Source: Microlunatus panaciterrae
GTDB lineage: Bacteria > Actinomycetota > Actinomycetes > Propionibacteriales > Propionibacteriaceae
Assembly (NCBI RefSeq): GCF_016907535.1
Contig: NZ_JAFBCF010000001.1
Location: 1,860,001-1,924,000, forward strand
Length of the DNA stretch: 64,000 bases
Reading direction: 5' to 3'
Under the pieces are notes generated by a model, which was given only the letters and a program-made list of their open reading frames with translations, had not been told where the DNA came from and made no database searches. The stretch's first letter is position 1, and each line of letters opens with the position of its first letter. The translations under genes and the position numbers were made by a program. Shown one piece after another: positions 8,294 through 15,714 of this stretch.

Positions 8294-8345
8294 AACTACG
8301 GAAGCACAGATCCCCCGATCTTCACGTCCCCCCGTTCGTGCGTCT
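8294..8345 (+). ncRNA. Probable 6C small RNA (core hairpins)
   Basis: Two adjacent hairpins carry C-only loops, the defining feature of the actinobacterial 6C RNA class. The first has stem AGATC/GATCT (8308-8312 and 8317-8321) with five consecutive C. The second has CACG/CGTG (8323-8326 and 8337-8340) around six consecutive C at 8328-8333. The flank ACTACGGAAGCACAG also looks like the conserved 5' region of the class, from memory. Ends are not defined; the true RNA is probably 80-100 nt. The strand is set by the C-rich loops. It sits in a gap with no plausible ORF. Confidence 0.6.
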
Positions 8346-8434
8346 CCAGTATGTCGCGGTCCGACACCCCGCTGCCCGACAACGTGCCGGCCGAGACCAA
8401 ATCGTCACCTACCGGTCACCTGGGAGGACCGGCG

Positions 8435-8523
8435 TGACAGGAATCGACCACTCGTCGTCGAAGGCTCCCGGCCGTACGCCGGAGCCGGCGCCTCGCCAGG
8501 CAACGAGTGGTCGATTCCTGTCA
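8435..8523. repeat. Perfect 21-bp inverted repeat with 47-nt spacer
   Basis: The 21 nt at 8435-8455 (starting TGACAGGAATCG) are the exact reverse complement of 8503-8523. The spacer carries a smaller dyad, GGCTC/GAGCC around a GTAC centre. It lies 57 bp upstream of the ATG at 8580 and outside any gene. It could be the end of the preceding RNA unit, a cruciform operator or a remnant of a small mobile palindrome. No T-run follows. Confidence 0.75.
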
Positions 8524-8566
8524 GAAGACGCGGCCCGAATGCCCGGCCGACGGCCCCGGTCGATGC

Positions 8567-8572
8567 CATACT
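8567..8572 (+). promoter_or_regulatory. -10 hexamer, leaderless start of the 8580 gene
   Basis: CATACT ends 7 nt before the ATG at 8580. No Shine-Dalgarno sequence is visible between them. Confidence 0.4.
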
Positions 8573-8579
8573 GGCCGCC

Positions 8580-9176
8580 ATGTCTGAGCAGAACCAGCCG
8601 CACGGCCAGCCGCATCACCAGCATGGTCACCCGCAGTCCTTCGTCCCCGAGCCGGCTCCGTACCACCCGGCAGCAGGAAACGGTCGGCCCGCCGCGGGGC
8701 AGCCCCAGTACGCGACAGCGGGCTTCCCGCCGGCCGACCGGGGTCAGCCTCAGCAGGGCCAGGCTCCGGTGCAGACCGGGGCCGGCGGCCAGGGCCGGCT
8801 GGTGATCAATCTCCGCAAGCCGATGGGGATCGGCTCGGCGGCGATGCTCACCCCGACGATCAAGATCGACGGCTTCCCGGCCCGCTGCCACTGGGAGCAG
8901 AACGTGTTCGATGTCCCGGCCGGCCATCGCCATGTGCTCTGCGAGGTCACCTACATGTGGGCCTACGGGCAGGCGCAGACCACTGTGCCGGTCGCGCCCG
9001 GCCAGACGGTGGAGCTCTACTACGCCTCGCCGATGGTCTCCTTCGGCGCCGGCAACCTCGGCTTCGAGCCGCAGCAGCGCCCGGGGATGCTCACCTTCTG
9101 GCTGATCATGGCGGTGCCGCTGCTGGTCCTGCTGCTGATCATCATCTCGATCGTCGTCTCAACAGTCAGCGGCTGA
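8580..9176 (+). CDS. Membrane protein of unknown function with Pro/Gln-rich N-terminus
   Basis: A 198-residue protein not assigned to a named family. Residues 1-65 are disordered and rich in Pro, Gln, His and Gly. A compact domain follows (LVINLRKPMGIGSAAMLTPTIKIDG then HVLCEVTYMWAYGQAQTTVPV), which reads like a beta-rich domain seen in actinobacterial hypothetical proteins. One C-terminal membrane helix (FWLIMAVPLLVLLLIIISIVV) ends the protein, suggesting tail anchoring with the domain in the cytoplasm. Translation is probably leaderless. The last 11 bp overlap the convergent anmK. Confidence 0.7.
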   Translation: MSEQNQPHGQPHHQHGHPQSFVPEPAPYHPAAGNGRPAAGQPQYATAGFPPADRGQPQQGQAPVQTGAGGQGRLVINLRKPMGIGSAAMLTPTIKIDGFPARCHWEQNVFDVPAGHRHVLCEVTYMWAYGQAQTTVPVAPGQTVELYYASPMVSFGAGNLGFEPQQRPGMLTFWLIMAVPLLVLLLIIISIVVSTVSG

Positions 9177-10380
9177 GCACACCAGACGGAGGCTGCTCGA
9201 TCCGCAGCGCCCGCGGTGGCGCGCTCGGACGCGGCGGCAGCACCAACGGCCGGCCGCCGGGGGTGATCGAGCCCAGCACGCTGGCCCGACGGGCCCCGGT
9301 GCAGCTGGGCACGGTGCCGGGAAGGCCGTTGAGGGTGAGGAAGCCCAGCAAGGCGAAGGCATAGGCCTCCTTCGCCTCCGAGGGCAGCCCCAGCTCGTCG
9401 GAGAGCCGGACCGGGACGCCGCCCCCGAGCCGGGCCGCCAGCCGTCGCATCAGGGTCGGGTTCCTGGTGCCGCCACCGGAGGCGATCACCTCGGTACCGC
9501 CGTGCTCGACCACCGCGTCCGCGACCGTGGCCGCGGTCAGCTCGGTCAACGTCGCCAGCAGGTCATCCAGGGCGACTTCACCGTCCACGGCCAGCAGGTG
9601 CAGCAGGTAGGGCAGATGGAAGTGCTCTCGGCCGGTCGACTTCGGCGCCGGGCGCCGATAGTACGGATCGTCCAGCAGTAGCCGCAGCAGCTCCGGCTGC
9701 ACGCTACCCCGCGCTGCCCGGGCACCGTCGACGTCGACCCACTCTCGCCCATCGCTGAAGTGGGTGATCGCGGCATCCAGCAGCGCGTTCGCCGGGCCGG
9801 TGTCGAACGCGATCGGAGTATCGGTGGTCACCCCGGTGGTGATGTTGGCGATGCCGCCGAGGTTGAGTGCCACCGGATTTCCCGGCCGGGACCGGAGCCA
9901 GAGCACATCCAGCAGGCTGACCAGCGGCGCACCCTGGCCGCCGGCCGCCACGTCCCGGGCCCGGAAGTCCGACACGACCGGCAGCGCCGTCGCCTCCGCG
10001 ATCCAGGCGGCCTGCCCGATCTGCAGAGTGCCCAGGACGTCGGCGCCCTGGACCCAATGGAACACGGTCTGGCCGTGCGAGGCGACCAGGTCGGCCCGGC
10101 CCCCAGCGAGCCCGTTGAGGGCGGCCGCAGCCGCCCGGGCGAACTCGCGGCCGATCAGGGTGTCCAGCCGACAGACCGCCTCCATGGTGGCCGGCTGCGG
10201 TGGCTGGACCGCAGCCAGCTCGGCTCGCAGCTGCTCGGGATAGCGGTGGCTGCTCAGGCCCAGCGGCTCCAGGACGACGGTGTCACCGTCCCAGCTCAGG
10301 TCGATGACGCCGGCGTCGATCGCGTCGTAGGAGGTGCCGGACATCAACCCGATCACCCGCAGCTTCGGTTCGGCGCTCAT
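9166..10380 (-). CDS. anmK: Anhydro-N-acetylmuramic acid kinase
   Basis: A 404-residue sugar kinase that converts recycled 1,6-anhydro-MurNAc plus ATP to MurNAc 6-phosphate. Family motifs are clear: IGLMSGTSYDAIDAGVIDL near residue 10, VASHGQTVFHW near 105, LQIGQAAWIAE near 124, NLGGIANIT near 180, FDTGPANALLD near 199 and the phosphate motif ASGGGTRNPTLMRRL near 303. Length fits the AnmK family. In this Gram-positive it would serve murein recycling. ATG 10380 is preceded by the same 18-nt start region as the FAD oxidoreductase gene. It is divergent from the ATP-grasp operon. Confidence 0.93.
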   Translation of the reverse strand: MSAEPKLRVIGLMSGTSYDAIDAGVIDLSWDGDTVVLEPLGLSSHRYPEQLRAELAAVQPPQPATMEAVCRLDTLIGREFARAAAAALNGLAGGRADLVASHGQTVFHWVQGADVLGTLQIGQAAWIAEATALPVVSDFRARDVAAGGQGAPLVSLLDVLWLRSRPGNPVALNLGGIANITTGVTTDTPIAFDTGPANALLDAAITHFSDGREWVDVDGARAARGSVQPELLRLLLDDPYYRRPAPKSTGREHFHLPYLLHLLAVDGEVALDDLLATLTELTAATVADAVVEHGGTEVIASGGGTRNPTLMRRLAARLGGGVPVRLSDELGLPSEAKEAYAFALLGFLTLNGLPGTVPSCTGARRASVLGSITPGGRPLVLPPRPSAPPRALRIEQPPSGVLSR

Positions 10381-10394
10381 CGGGCCAGTCTGTC
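10377..10394 (-). promoter_or_regulatory. anmK start-proximal promoter
   Basis: On the minus strand CAGACT (10387-10392) ends 6 nt before the ATG at 10380. The 18 nt are identical to 3598-3615. Confidence 0.45.
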
Positions 10395-10442
10395 AGCGCC
10401 GCGCCACTGCTCGGCGAAACGCCACGGTGACCGGAGATTGAG

Positions 10443-10448
10443 TACCCT
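10443..10448 (+). promoter_or_regulatory. -10 hexamer of the ATP-grasp operon
   Basis: TACCCT ends 6 nt before the ATG at 10455, consistent with a leaderless mRNA for the ATP-grasp / alpha-E / transglutaminase operon. Confidence 0.5.
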
Positions 10449-10454
10449 CCGTCT

Positions 10455-12119
10455 ATGGCGGACCTGCTGGCGCACTATCACCCCGGCGTCGCGTACGACG
10501 AGATGCTGGACGCCGAGGGCCAGGTCCGGCCGGCCTACGCCGCCGTCTATGCGACCCTCGACCGGGCCACCCCGGAGGAGCTGCACAACGTCGCCGAGTC
10601 GCTGGCCAACAACTACATCGCTGCCGGTGTCACCTTCGATGTCGGCGGGGTCGAGCGCCCGTTCCCGCTTGATCTGGTGCCGCGGGTGATCGCTGCCGCA
10701 GAGTGGGACACGATCGAGTCCGGAGTGGCGCAACGGGTCCGAGCTCTGGAGGCGTTCCTCGCCGACGTCTACACCGACGCCGGGGTGATCACCGACGGCG
10801 TGATCCCCCAGCCCCTGATCTCCTCCTGCACCCACTTCCACCGGGCCGTCTGGGGCATCGAGCCGGCCAACGGGGTACGCATCCACGTCGCCGGTGTCGA
10901 CCTGATCCGCACCCCGGAGGGTGATGTCCGCGTGCTGGAGGACAACGTGCGGGTGCCGAGCGGGGTGTCCTATGTGATGACCAACCGAACGGCCATGATC
11001 ACCGCCATCCCGGACGCCTTCAGCAACCAGCGGATCCGTTCCGTCGGCAGCTATCCGCAGCGACTGCTGACAGCTCTGCGGCGGGCCGCACCGGCTGGCG
11101 TCGACGATCCGACCGTGGTGGTGCTCACGCCCGGCGTCTACAACTCGGCCTACTTCGAGCACACCCTGCTGGCCCGCACGATGGGGGTCGAGCTGGTGGA
11201 GGGCCGCGACCTGGAGTGCCGGCGCGGCAAGGTGTTCATGCGGACCACCTCGGGCCTTCAGCGGGTGGACGTGATCTACCGCAGGATCGACGACGACTTC
11301 ATCGACCCGGTGCACTTCCGCAGCGACTCGATGCTGGGCGTCCCGGGTCTCGTCAACGCCGTCAGGACCGGCGGGGTCAGCCTGGCCAACGCCATCGGCA
11401 ACGGGGTGGCCGACGACAAGCTCACCTACACCTACGTCCCGGACCTGATCCGCTACTACCTGCACCAGGAACCGATCATCGCCAACGTCGACACCTGGCG
11501 GCTGGAGGACCCGGTCTCACGGGAGGAGGTGCTGGACCGGCTGGACGAGCTCGTGGTGAAGCCGGTGGACGGCTCGGGCGGCAAGGGCATCGTGATCGGG
11601 CCCCAGGCGAGTGCGGAGGAGCTGGAGGCACTGCGCCGCCGGGTGATCGCCGACCCTCGCGGCTGGATCGCCCAGCCGCTGGTGCAGCTGTCGACCGTGC
11701 CGACCCTGATCGGGGACAGGCTCGCCCCGCGACACGTCGACCTCCGCCCGTTCGCGGTGAACAACGGCGATGAGGTCTGGGTGCTGCCGGGAGGCCTCAC
11801 CCGGGTCGCGCTGCCCGAAGGTGAGCTCGTCGTCAACAGCAGTCAGGGTGGTGGCAGCAAGGACACCTGGGTGCTCGGGCCGCCGGCAGTCCGCTGGGTC
11901 GAACGGCACCAAGATCAACATGAGGCTTTCGGTCGTCATGATCAGTTCTCGGAGTCGGTCGCGCCGCTCGACCTCGACGACACCCCCAGCCGGCACGACT
12001 GGTCCGGCGGGCCGCGGCTGGACCAGTTCGACCATCCGGACCCGCAACACCAGCAGCCCGAACAGCAGCAGCAGAGCCGGCGTGCTGGTCATGACCAGGA
12101 TGAGCCGGCGCCATGCTGA
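10455..12119 (+). CDS. Circularly permuted type 2 ATP-grasp protein
   Basis: A 554-residue member of the DUF404/DUF407 group, predicted to form amide bonds using ATP. Visible motifs are LEDNVRVPSGVSYVMTNR near residue 159, GVYNSAYFEHTLLARTMGVELVEGRDL near 222, YRRIDDDFIDP near 275, KPVDGSGGKGI near 372 and the family ending SSQGGGSKDTWVL near 464. After that motif come about 80 residues of polar, Gln/Asp/His-rich sequence with no recognisable domain. The stop overlaps the next ATG (ATGCTGA), which supports the frame of that tail. Its partners encode alpha-E and transglutaminase proteins. Confidence 0.88.
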   Translation: MADLLAHYHPGVAYDEMLDAEGQVRPAYAAVYATLDRATPEELHNVAESLANNYIAAGVTFDVGGVERPFPLDLVPRVIAAAEWDTIESGVAQRVRALEAFLADVYTDAGVITDGVIPQPLISSCTHFHRAVWGIEPANGVRIHVAGVDLIRTPEGDVRVLEDNVRVPSGVSYVMTNRTAMITAIPDAFSNQRIRSVGSYPQRLLTALRRAAPAGVDDPTVVVLTPGVYNSAYFEHTLLARTMGVELVEGRDLECRRGKVFMRTTSGLQRVDVIYRRIDDDFIDPVHFRSDSMLGVPGLVNAVRTGGVSLANAIGNGVADDKLTYTYVPDLIRYYLHQEPIIANVDTWRLEDPVSREEVLDRLDELVVKPVDGSGGKGIVIGPQASAEELEALRRRVIADPRGWIAQPLVQLSTVPTLIGDRLAPRHVDLRPFAVNNGDEVWVLPGGLTRVALPEGELVVNSSQGGGSKDTWVLGPPAVRWVERHQDQHEAFGRHDQFSESVAPLDLDDTPSRHDWSGGPRLDQFDHPDPQHQQPEQQQQSRRAGHDQDEPAPC

Positions 12120-13042
12120 GCAGGATCGCCGAGTCTTTGTTCTGGATCGGTCGCTACTGCGAGCGGGCCGAAGACACCGCCCGGCTGCTTCAGGTGCACC
12201 TCCGCCTGCTGGTGGAGGACACCAGTCTGATCGAGTCGACGGTCTGTGCCGACCTGCTGTCGCTGATGGGCGTTGATCATGTCGCGCAGCCGACCCAAGA
12301 GGATGTGCTGCGGGTGTTGGGCTACGACGGCAGCGAGCCCAACTCGATCGTGGCCTCCTGGCGGGCGGCCCGTGACAATGCGCGACGCGCCCGCGAGGTG
12401 ATCCCCCTCGAGCTCTGGGAGTGCATCAACACGACCTGGCATCAGCTGCCGTCGGGCCGCTTCGGACCCGGTCGCAGCCACAGCTTCCTGGACTGGGCCA
12501 GGGAGCGGAGTGCCCTGTTCACCGGCATCGCCCGCGGCACCATGGTCCGTGACGAGGGATGGCAGTTCCTGCTGCTGGGGCGCAGCCTGGAGCAGGCCAA
12601 CATGACCGCGAGGGTGGTAGCCGCGGCAGCATCCACCCGGGGTGGGTCCACCTGGCCGACGACCCTGCGCAGCTGTGGTGCGCACGACGCGTTCCTGCGC
12701 ACCTACCGGGGTTTCCAGGCGGACCGCGAGGCGGCCGAGTTCCTGATCTTGGACTCGCGGTTCCCACGGTCGGTCATGCACGGGCTGGTGGCCGCCACGC
12801 ACTGCCTCGAGACGGTGACCAGGGCGAACGCCTCGTTCGCCTCCGAGTCGGCCGAGGCGCTCCGCGCACTGGGTGCGCTGCGGGCGCATCTGCAGTACTC
12901 GGCGTTGGACGACCTGCTGATCGGGCTGGATGGGGAGATGATGGCGGTGCAGCAGACCTGCGGCCGGGTCACCTCGACGATCACCAACACCTTCTTCGCC
13001 GCTCAGAGTCCGAGGGCCTGGATCACCGAAGGAGCGTGGTGA
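12113..13042 (+). CDS. Alpha-E domain protein (DUF403)
   Basis: A 309-residue all-helical protein starting MLSRIAESLFWIGRYCERAEDTARLL, the hallmark N-terminus of the alpha-E family. Other conserved patches are ARDNARRAREVIPLELWE near residue 86 and FLLLGRSLEQANMTARVV near 145. Alpha-E proteins almost always sit beside the circularly permuted ATP-grasp enzyme and a transglutaminase-like protein and are thought to act in synthesis or processing of a modified peptide. The start overlaps the ATP-grasp stop by 7 nt, and the transglutaminase gene begins 1 nt after its end. Confidence 0.9.
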   Translation: MLSRIAESLFWIGRYCERAEDTARLLQVHLRLLVEDTSLIESTVCADLLSLMGVDHVAQPTQEDVLRVLGYDGSEPNSIVASWRAARDNARRAREVIPLELWECINTTWHQLPSGRFGPGRSHSFLDWARERSALFTGIARGTMVRDEGWQFLLLGRSLEQANMTARVVAAAASTRGGSTWPTTLRSCGAHDAFLRTYRGFQADREAAEFLILDSRFPRSVMHGLVAATHCLETVTRANASFASESAEALRALGALRAHLQYSALDDLLIGLDGEMMAVQQTCGRVTSTITNTFFAAQSPRAWITEGAW

Positions 13043-13043
13043 C

Positions 13044-13898
13044 ATGCGGTTGAGCATCGATCACACGACCGGATTCAGCTACTCCAGCCCGGTCGCCTCG
13101 TCCTACAACGAGGCCAGGATGGTGCCGACCACCTCGCAGAACCAGACCGTGTGGAGCAGCCGGATCAGCATCGACCCCACCCCCTGGAGCTTCTCCTACC
13201 TGGACTACTGGGGGACCCGGGTGACCGCCTTCGAGCTGCACCAGCCTCACCAGCGGCTGACCGTCCAGGCGGAGTCGGTGGTGGAGACCCGGGGTGACGG
13301 CTCCCCCTGGGACGAGCAGCGGCTGGTGGCCGAGGATGATCTTGGTTGGTCGGCGCTGCGGGATCCGGGGGTGATCGCCTCGATGACGGAGTTCCTGACG
13401 ATCACCGACCGCACCGCTCCGCCCGAGGAGCTGGCCCAGCTGACCCGAGACGTGGTGGCCGGTCAGCCACCGCGCCTGGCTGCGCTCGACGTCTGCCGGC
13501 TCATCGCCGATCGGCTCAGCTATCAGAAGGGCGCGACCGCAGTCACCAGCACAGCGCGGGAGGTGTGGGAGGGTGGCCGCGGCGTCTGCCAGGACTTCTC
13601 CCACGTCACCCTCGGGGCGCTTCGTGCTGTCGGCGTGCCGGCCCGTTACGTGTCCGGCTATCTGTATCCCGGCAGCGGCGAGCCCAACCACAAGATCATC
13701 GGCGAGAGCCACTCCTGGGTCGAATGGTGGTGCGGCAGCTGGGCCGCCTTCGACCCCAGCACCCAGCGCCGGATCTCCGACCACTACGTCCGCGTCGGGC
13801 ACGGGCGCGACTACGCCGACGTCGCGCCGTTGCGCGGCACCTACTCCGGCGGCGCCTCTACGATGTTCGTCACCGTCGAGATGACCCAGCTGGGCTGA
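13044..13898 (+). CDS. Transglutaminase-like cysteine protease family protein
   Basis: A 284-residue protein. The N-terminal bacterial transglutaminase-like domain (RLSIDHTTGFSYSSPVASSYNEARMVP) is followed by the catalytic domain. The Cys-His-Asp triad is recognisable: Cys in GGRGVCQDFSHV near residue 188, His in ESHSWVEWW near 228 and Asp in AFDPST near 242. These enzymes hydrolyse or exchange peptide amide bonds. It completes the three-gene operon with ATP-grasp and alpha-E proteins. No Anbu proteasome-like gene is present nearby, unlike the related clusters in many Gram-negative bacteria. Confidence 0.9.
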   Translation: MRLSIDHTTGFSYSSPVASSYNEARMVPTTSQNQTVWSSRISIDPTPWSFSYLDYWGTRVTAFELHQPHQRLTVQAESVVETRGDGSPWDEQRLVAEDDLGWSALRDPGVIASMTEFLTITDRTAPPEELAQLTRDVVAGQPPRLAALDVCRLIADRLSYQKGATAVTSTAREVWEGGRGVCQDFSHVTLGALRAVGVPARYVSGYLYPGSGEPNHKIIGESHSWVEWWCGSWAAFDPSTQRRISDHYVRVGHGRDYADVAPLRGTYSGGASTMFVTVEMTQLG

Positions 13899-13957
13899 CG
13901 GCAGATGATCTTCTCATCCGTTCCGGTGATCTCTTCATGTTGGTCCCCTACGGCCAT

Positions 13958-13963
13958 TAGATT
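13958..13963 (+). promoter_or_regulatory. -10 hexamer, leaderless YbjQ-domain gene
   Basis: TAGATT ends 6 nt before the ATG at 13970. Confidence 0.5.
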
Positions 13964-13969
13964 GAAGCC

Positions 13970-14776
13970 ATGAGCAACTACGGCCAGAACCCCCCTTACG
14001 GTCAGAACCCCTATGGTCAGCCGCAGCAGCCGTACGGCCAGCCGCAGCAGCCGTACGGCCGGCCGGGTCAGCAGTCCCCCTACGGTGGCCAGCCGGGCTA
14101 CGGGCAGCCGGGGCAGGCACCCTACGGTCAACAGCCCGGTGGGTGGGGCCAGCCGGGCCAACAGGCGCCGGCTCAGCAGGGTCCGTACGGTCAGGGCCAG
14201 CCGAGCCAGGGACAGCCCGGTCAGGGCCAGCCGGGCCAGTGGGGCCAGCCCGAGCTGCCCAAGGCCAAGCTGGTGGAGCGAAGCCTGCCGGTGGTCACGA
14301 TGGAGTCCGTCCCTGGCCGGGAGATCGACCGGGTGATCGGCGAGGCCGTCGGAGTGATCGCTCGGCTGCGTGAGCTGCCCCGGGAGCTGCGTACCGGAAG
14401 CCAGGTCGACTCCTACGCGGCGATGCTGACCCAGTCCCGCCAGGACGCCGTCGGTCGGCTGGTCGAGATGGCCCAGGCGGCAGGTGCCGACGCCGTCGTC
14501 GGCCTCCGGTTCGACTGCAGCGAGATCACCCAGTCGCTCAGCGAGGTGTCCGCCTACGGCACCGCCGTCACACTCAAACCGCTGCCCGGCAGCCAGGATG
14601 GCCCGGAGTCGGGACAGGCCGCGGCCGGCGACGCCGACACCACCGGGCTGCGCATCCCCACCGCCGACTCCGGCCAACCGGACACGTCGGCGCCGGACAC
14701 GTCGGCGGCGGACTCGGCGCCGGCCGACCAGCAGTGGCCGTCGGCGCCGTGGCCGCCGCCGCAGCAGCAGGGCTGA
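13970..14776 (+). CDS. YbjQ (UPF0145) domain protein with PYGQ-repeat N-terminus
   Basis: A 268-residue protein in three parts. Residues 1-95 are a disordered repeat region rich in PYGQ, GQP and QQP units. Residues about 105-205 match the YbjQ/UPF0145 domain: VTMESVPGREIDRVIGEAVGVIAR, then AAGADAVVGLRFDCSEI and SEVSAYGTAVTLKPLP. The C-terminal 60 residues are low-complexity and acidic. YbjQ domains form pentamers of uncertain function, sometimes linked to metal binding or membrane trafficking. The repeat N-terminus is typical of actinobacterial proteins recruited to membranes or septa, but its role here is unknown. Confidence 0.82.
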   Translation: MSNYGQNPPYGQNPYGQPQQPYGQPQQPYGRPGQQSPYGGQPGYGQPGQAPYGQQPGGWGQPGQQAPAQQGPYGQGQPSQGQPGQGQPGQWGQPELPKAKLVERSLPVVTMESVPGREIDRVIGEAVGVIARLRELPRELRTGSQVDSYAAMLTQSRQDAVGRLVEMAQAAGADAVVGLRFDCSEITQSLSEVSAYGTAVTLKPLPGSQDGPESGQAAAGDADTTGLRIPTADSGQPDTSAPDTSAADSAPADQQWPSAPWPPPQQQG

Positions 14777-14814
14777 AGTTCGGTGAATGCTGGCCGGATC
14801 ACCGCAACCCTGGT

Positions 14815-14820
14815 AACAAT
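14815..14820 (+). promoter_or_regulatory. -10 hexamer, leaderless DUF5302 gene
   Basis: AACAAT (within TAACAAT) ends 6 nt before the ATG at 14827. Confidence 0.45.
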
Positions 14821-14826
14821 GGGGCC

Positions 14827-15024
14827 ATGAGCGCCGACAAGAAGCCATCCAAGAAGACGGCAGCCCAAATGCCTGAAGACGAGACGAAACGGAAGTTCCG
14901 TGAGGCGCTGGAGGCGAAGCAGGGACGTCATGGCGAGGACCACGTCGACGCCGATCCGCATCCTCCGCTGCACAGTCACGGGCCGGTGAACGAGAAGCGG
15001 GTCTTCCGGCGCAAGACCGGCTAG
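14827..15024 (+). CDS. DUF5302 small protein
   Basis: A 65-residue charged protein restricted to Actinomycetota. The core DETKRKFREALEAKQGRHG is followed by an His/Asp-rich linker and the conserved ending KRVFRRKTG. Function unknown; the composition suggests a nucleic-acid or ribosome-associated small protein, but that is a guess. A longer in-frame ATG at 14734 would run back into the YbjQ gene and lacks support, whereas ATG 14827 has a -10 hexamer 6 nt upstream. The stop overlaps that of the convergent HAD gene by 4 bp. Confidence 0.8.
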   Translation: MSADKKPSKKTAAQMPEDETKRKFREALEAKQGRHGEDHVDADPHPPLHSHGPVNEKRVFRRKTG

Positions 15025-15689
15025 TTCGCCGAGAGCCCGGGCCGAACCGCCACCCCGGCAGCGCTGATCCGCCAGGAGACGGCCGACAGGTCAACAACGA
15101 CTGCGTCCGCCTCCAACAGGTCGGGTGCCGTGGTGGTCGACACGGCCAGGGTGGCGCAGCCTGCCGCCCGGGCGGCAGCCAGCCCCATCGGCGCGTCCTC
15201 GACCACCAGGCAGCGGGTCGGGTGGGCCCCCAGTCGCCGGGCGGCCTCCAGGAACGGGTCCGGGGCGGGCTTGCCCCGGCGAACGTCGTCGACGGTCACC
15301 AGCACCGCCGGCGGTCGCAGGCGCGCTGCGGCGATCCGTGCCTCGGCCAGCGGCCGGGTGCACGAGGTGGCGATCGCCGACTGCCCTGACGGCAGCACCG
15401 CAAGTGCCTCAGCGGCACCCGGGAGTACGTCGATGTCGCCCACATCATTGAGCTCCAGGTCGTTGATCCGCTCAAGAGCCGCGGCCCAGCGTTCCTGCGG
15501 CAACAGCCGCCGCACGATCCCGGCGGCGGGCACGCCGTGGAAGCCGGCCAGCTGGTCGGCGCTGAGGTCGTGCTCGGACGCCCAGGCCGCCCAGGAGCGA
15601 ATGACTGCGGGAGTCGAGTCGATCAGGGTCCCGTCCATGTCGAAGATGACCGCCTCGAACTCGAGGTCGGCTAGTGTGCCCAGATCCAC
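15021..15689 (-). CDS. HAD-superfamily hydrolase, beta-phosphoglucomutase-like
   Basis: A 222-residue HAD phosphatase or mutase. Motif I is VIFDMDGTLIDST near residue 15, motif II is the Ser/Thr of ATSCTR near 111, motif III is the Lys in RRGKPAPDPF near 144, and motif IV is VVEDAPMGLAAARAAG near 167. A helical cap follows motif I, as in subfamily IA enzymes that act on sugar phosphates. GTG 15689 is preferred because GGAAGGGAG lies about 10 nt upstream; the alternative GTG at 15710 would place that site inside the coding region. It lies just after the CDP-alcohol transferase gene and is probably co-transcribed. Confidence 0.82.
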   Translation of the reverse strand: MDLGTLADLEFEAVIFDMDGTLIDSTPAVIRSWAAWASEHDLSADQLAGFHGVPAAGIVRRLLPQERWAAALERINDLELNDVGDIDVLPGAAEALAVLPSGQSAIATSCTRPLAEARIAAARLRPPAVLVTVDDVRRGKPAPDPFLEAARRLGAHPTRCLVVEDAPMGLAAARAAGCATLAVSTTTAPDLLEADAVVVDLSAVSWRISAAGVAVRPGLSAN

Positions 15690-15714
15690 GCTCGTCGTTC
15701 TCCCTTCCACCGGA

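Noticed and set aside
11517-12092. Minus-strand ORF opposite the ATP-grasp C-terminus with a hydrophobic N-terminus
   Set aside because: The opposite strand encodes conserved ATP-grasp motifs over most of this range, and no ribosome site or promoter supports the minus ORF.
13841-15097. Long minus-strand ORF of 418 codons opposite the YbjQ and DUF5302 genes
   Set aside because: Its repetitive Leu/Arg/Pro sequence mirrors the PYGQ repeats of the plus strand, and both plus-strand genes match known families.
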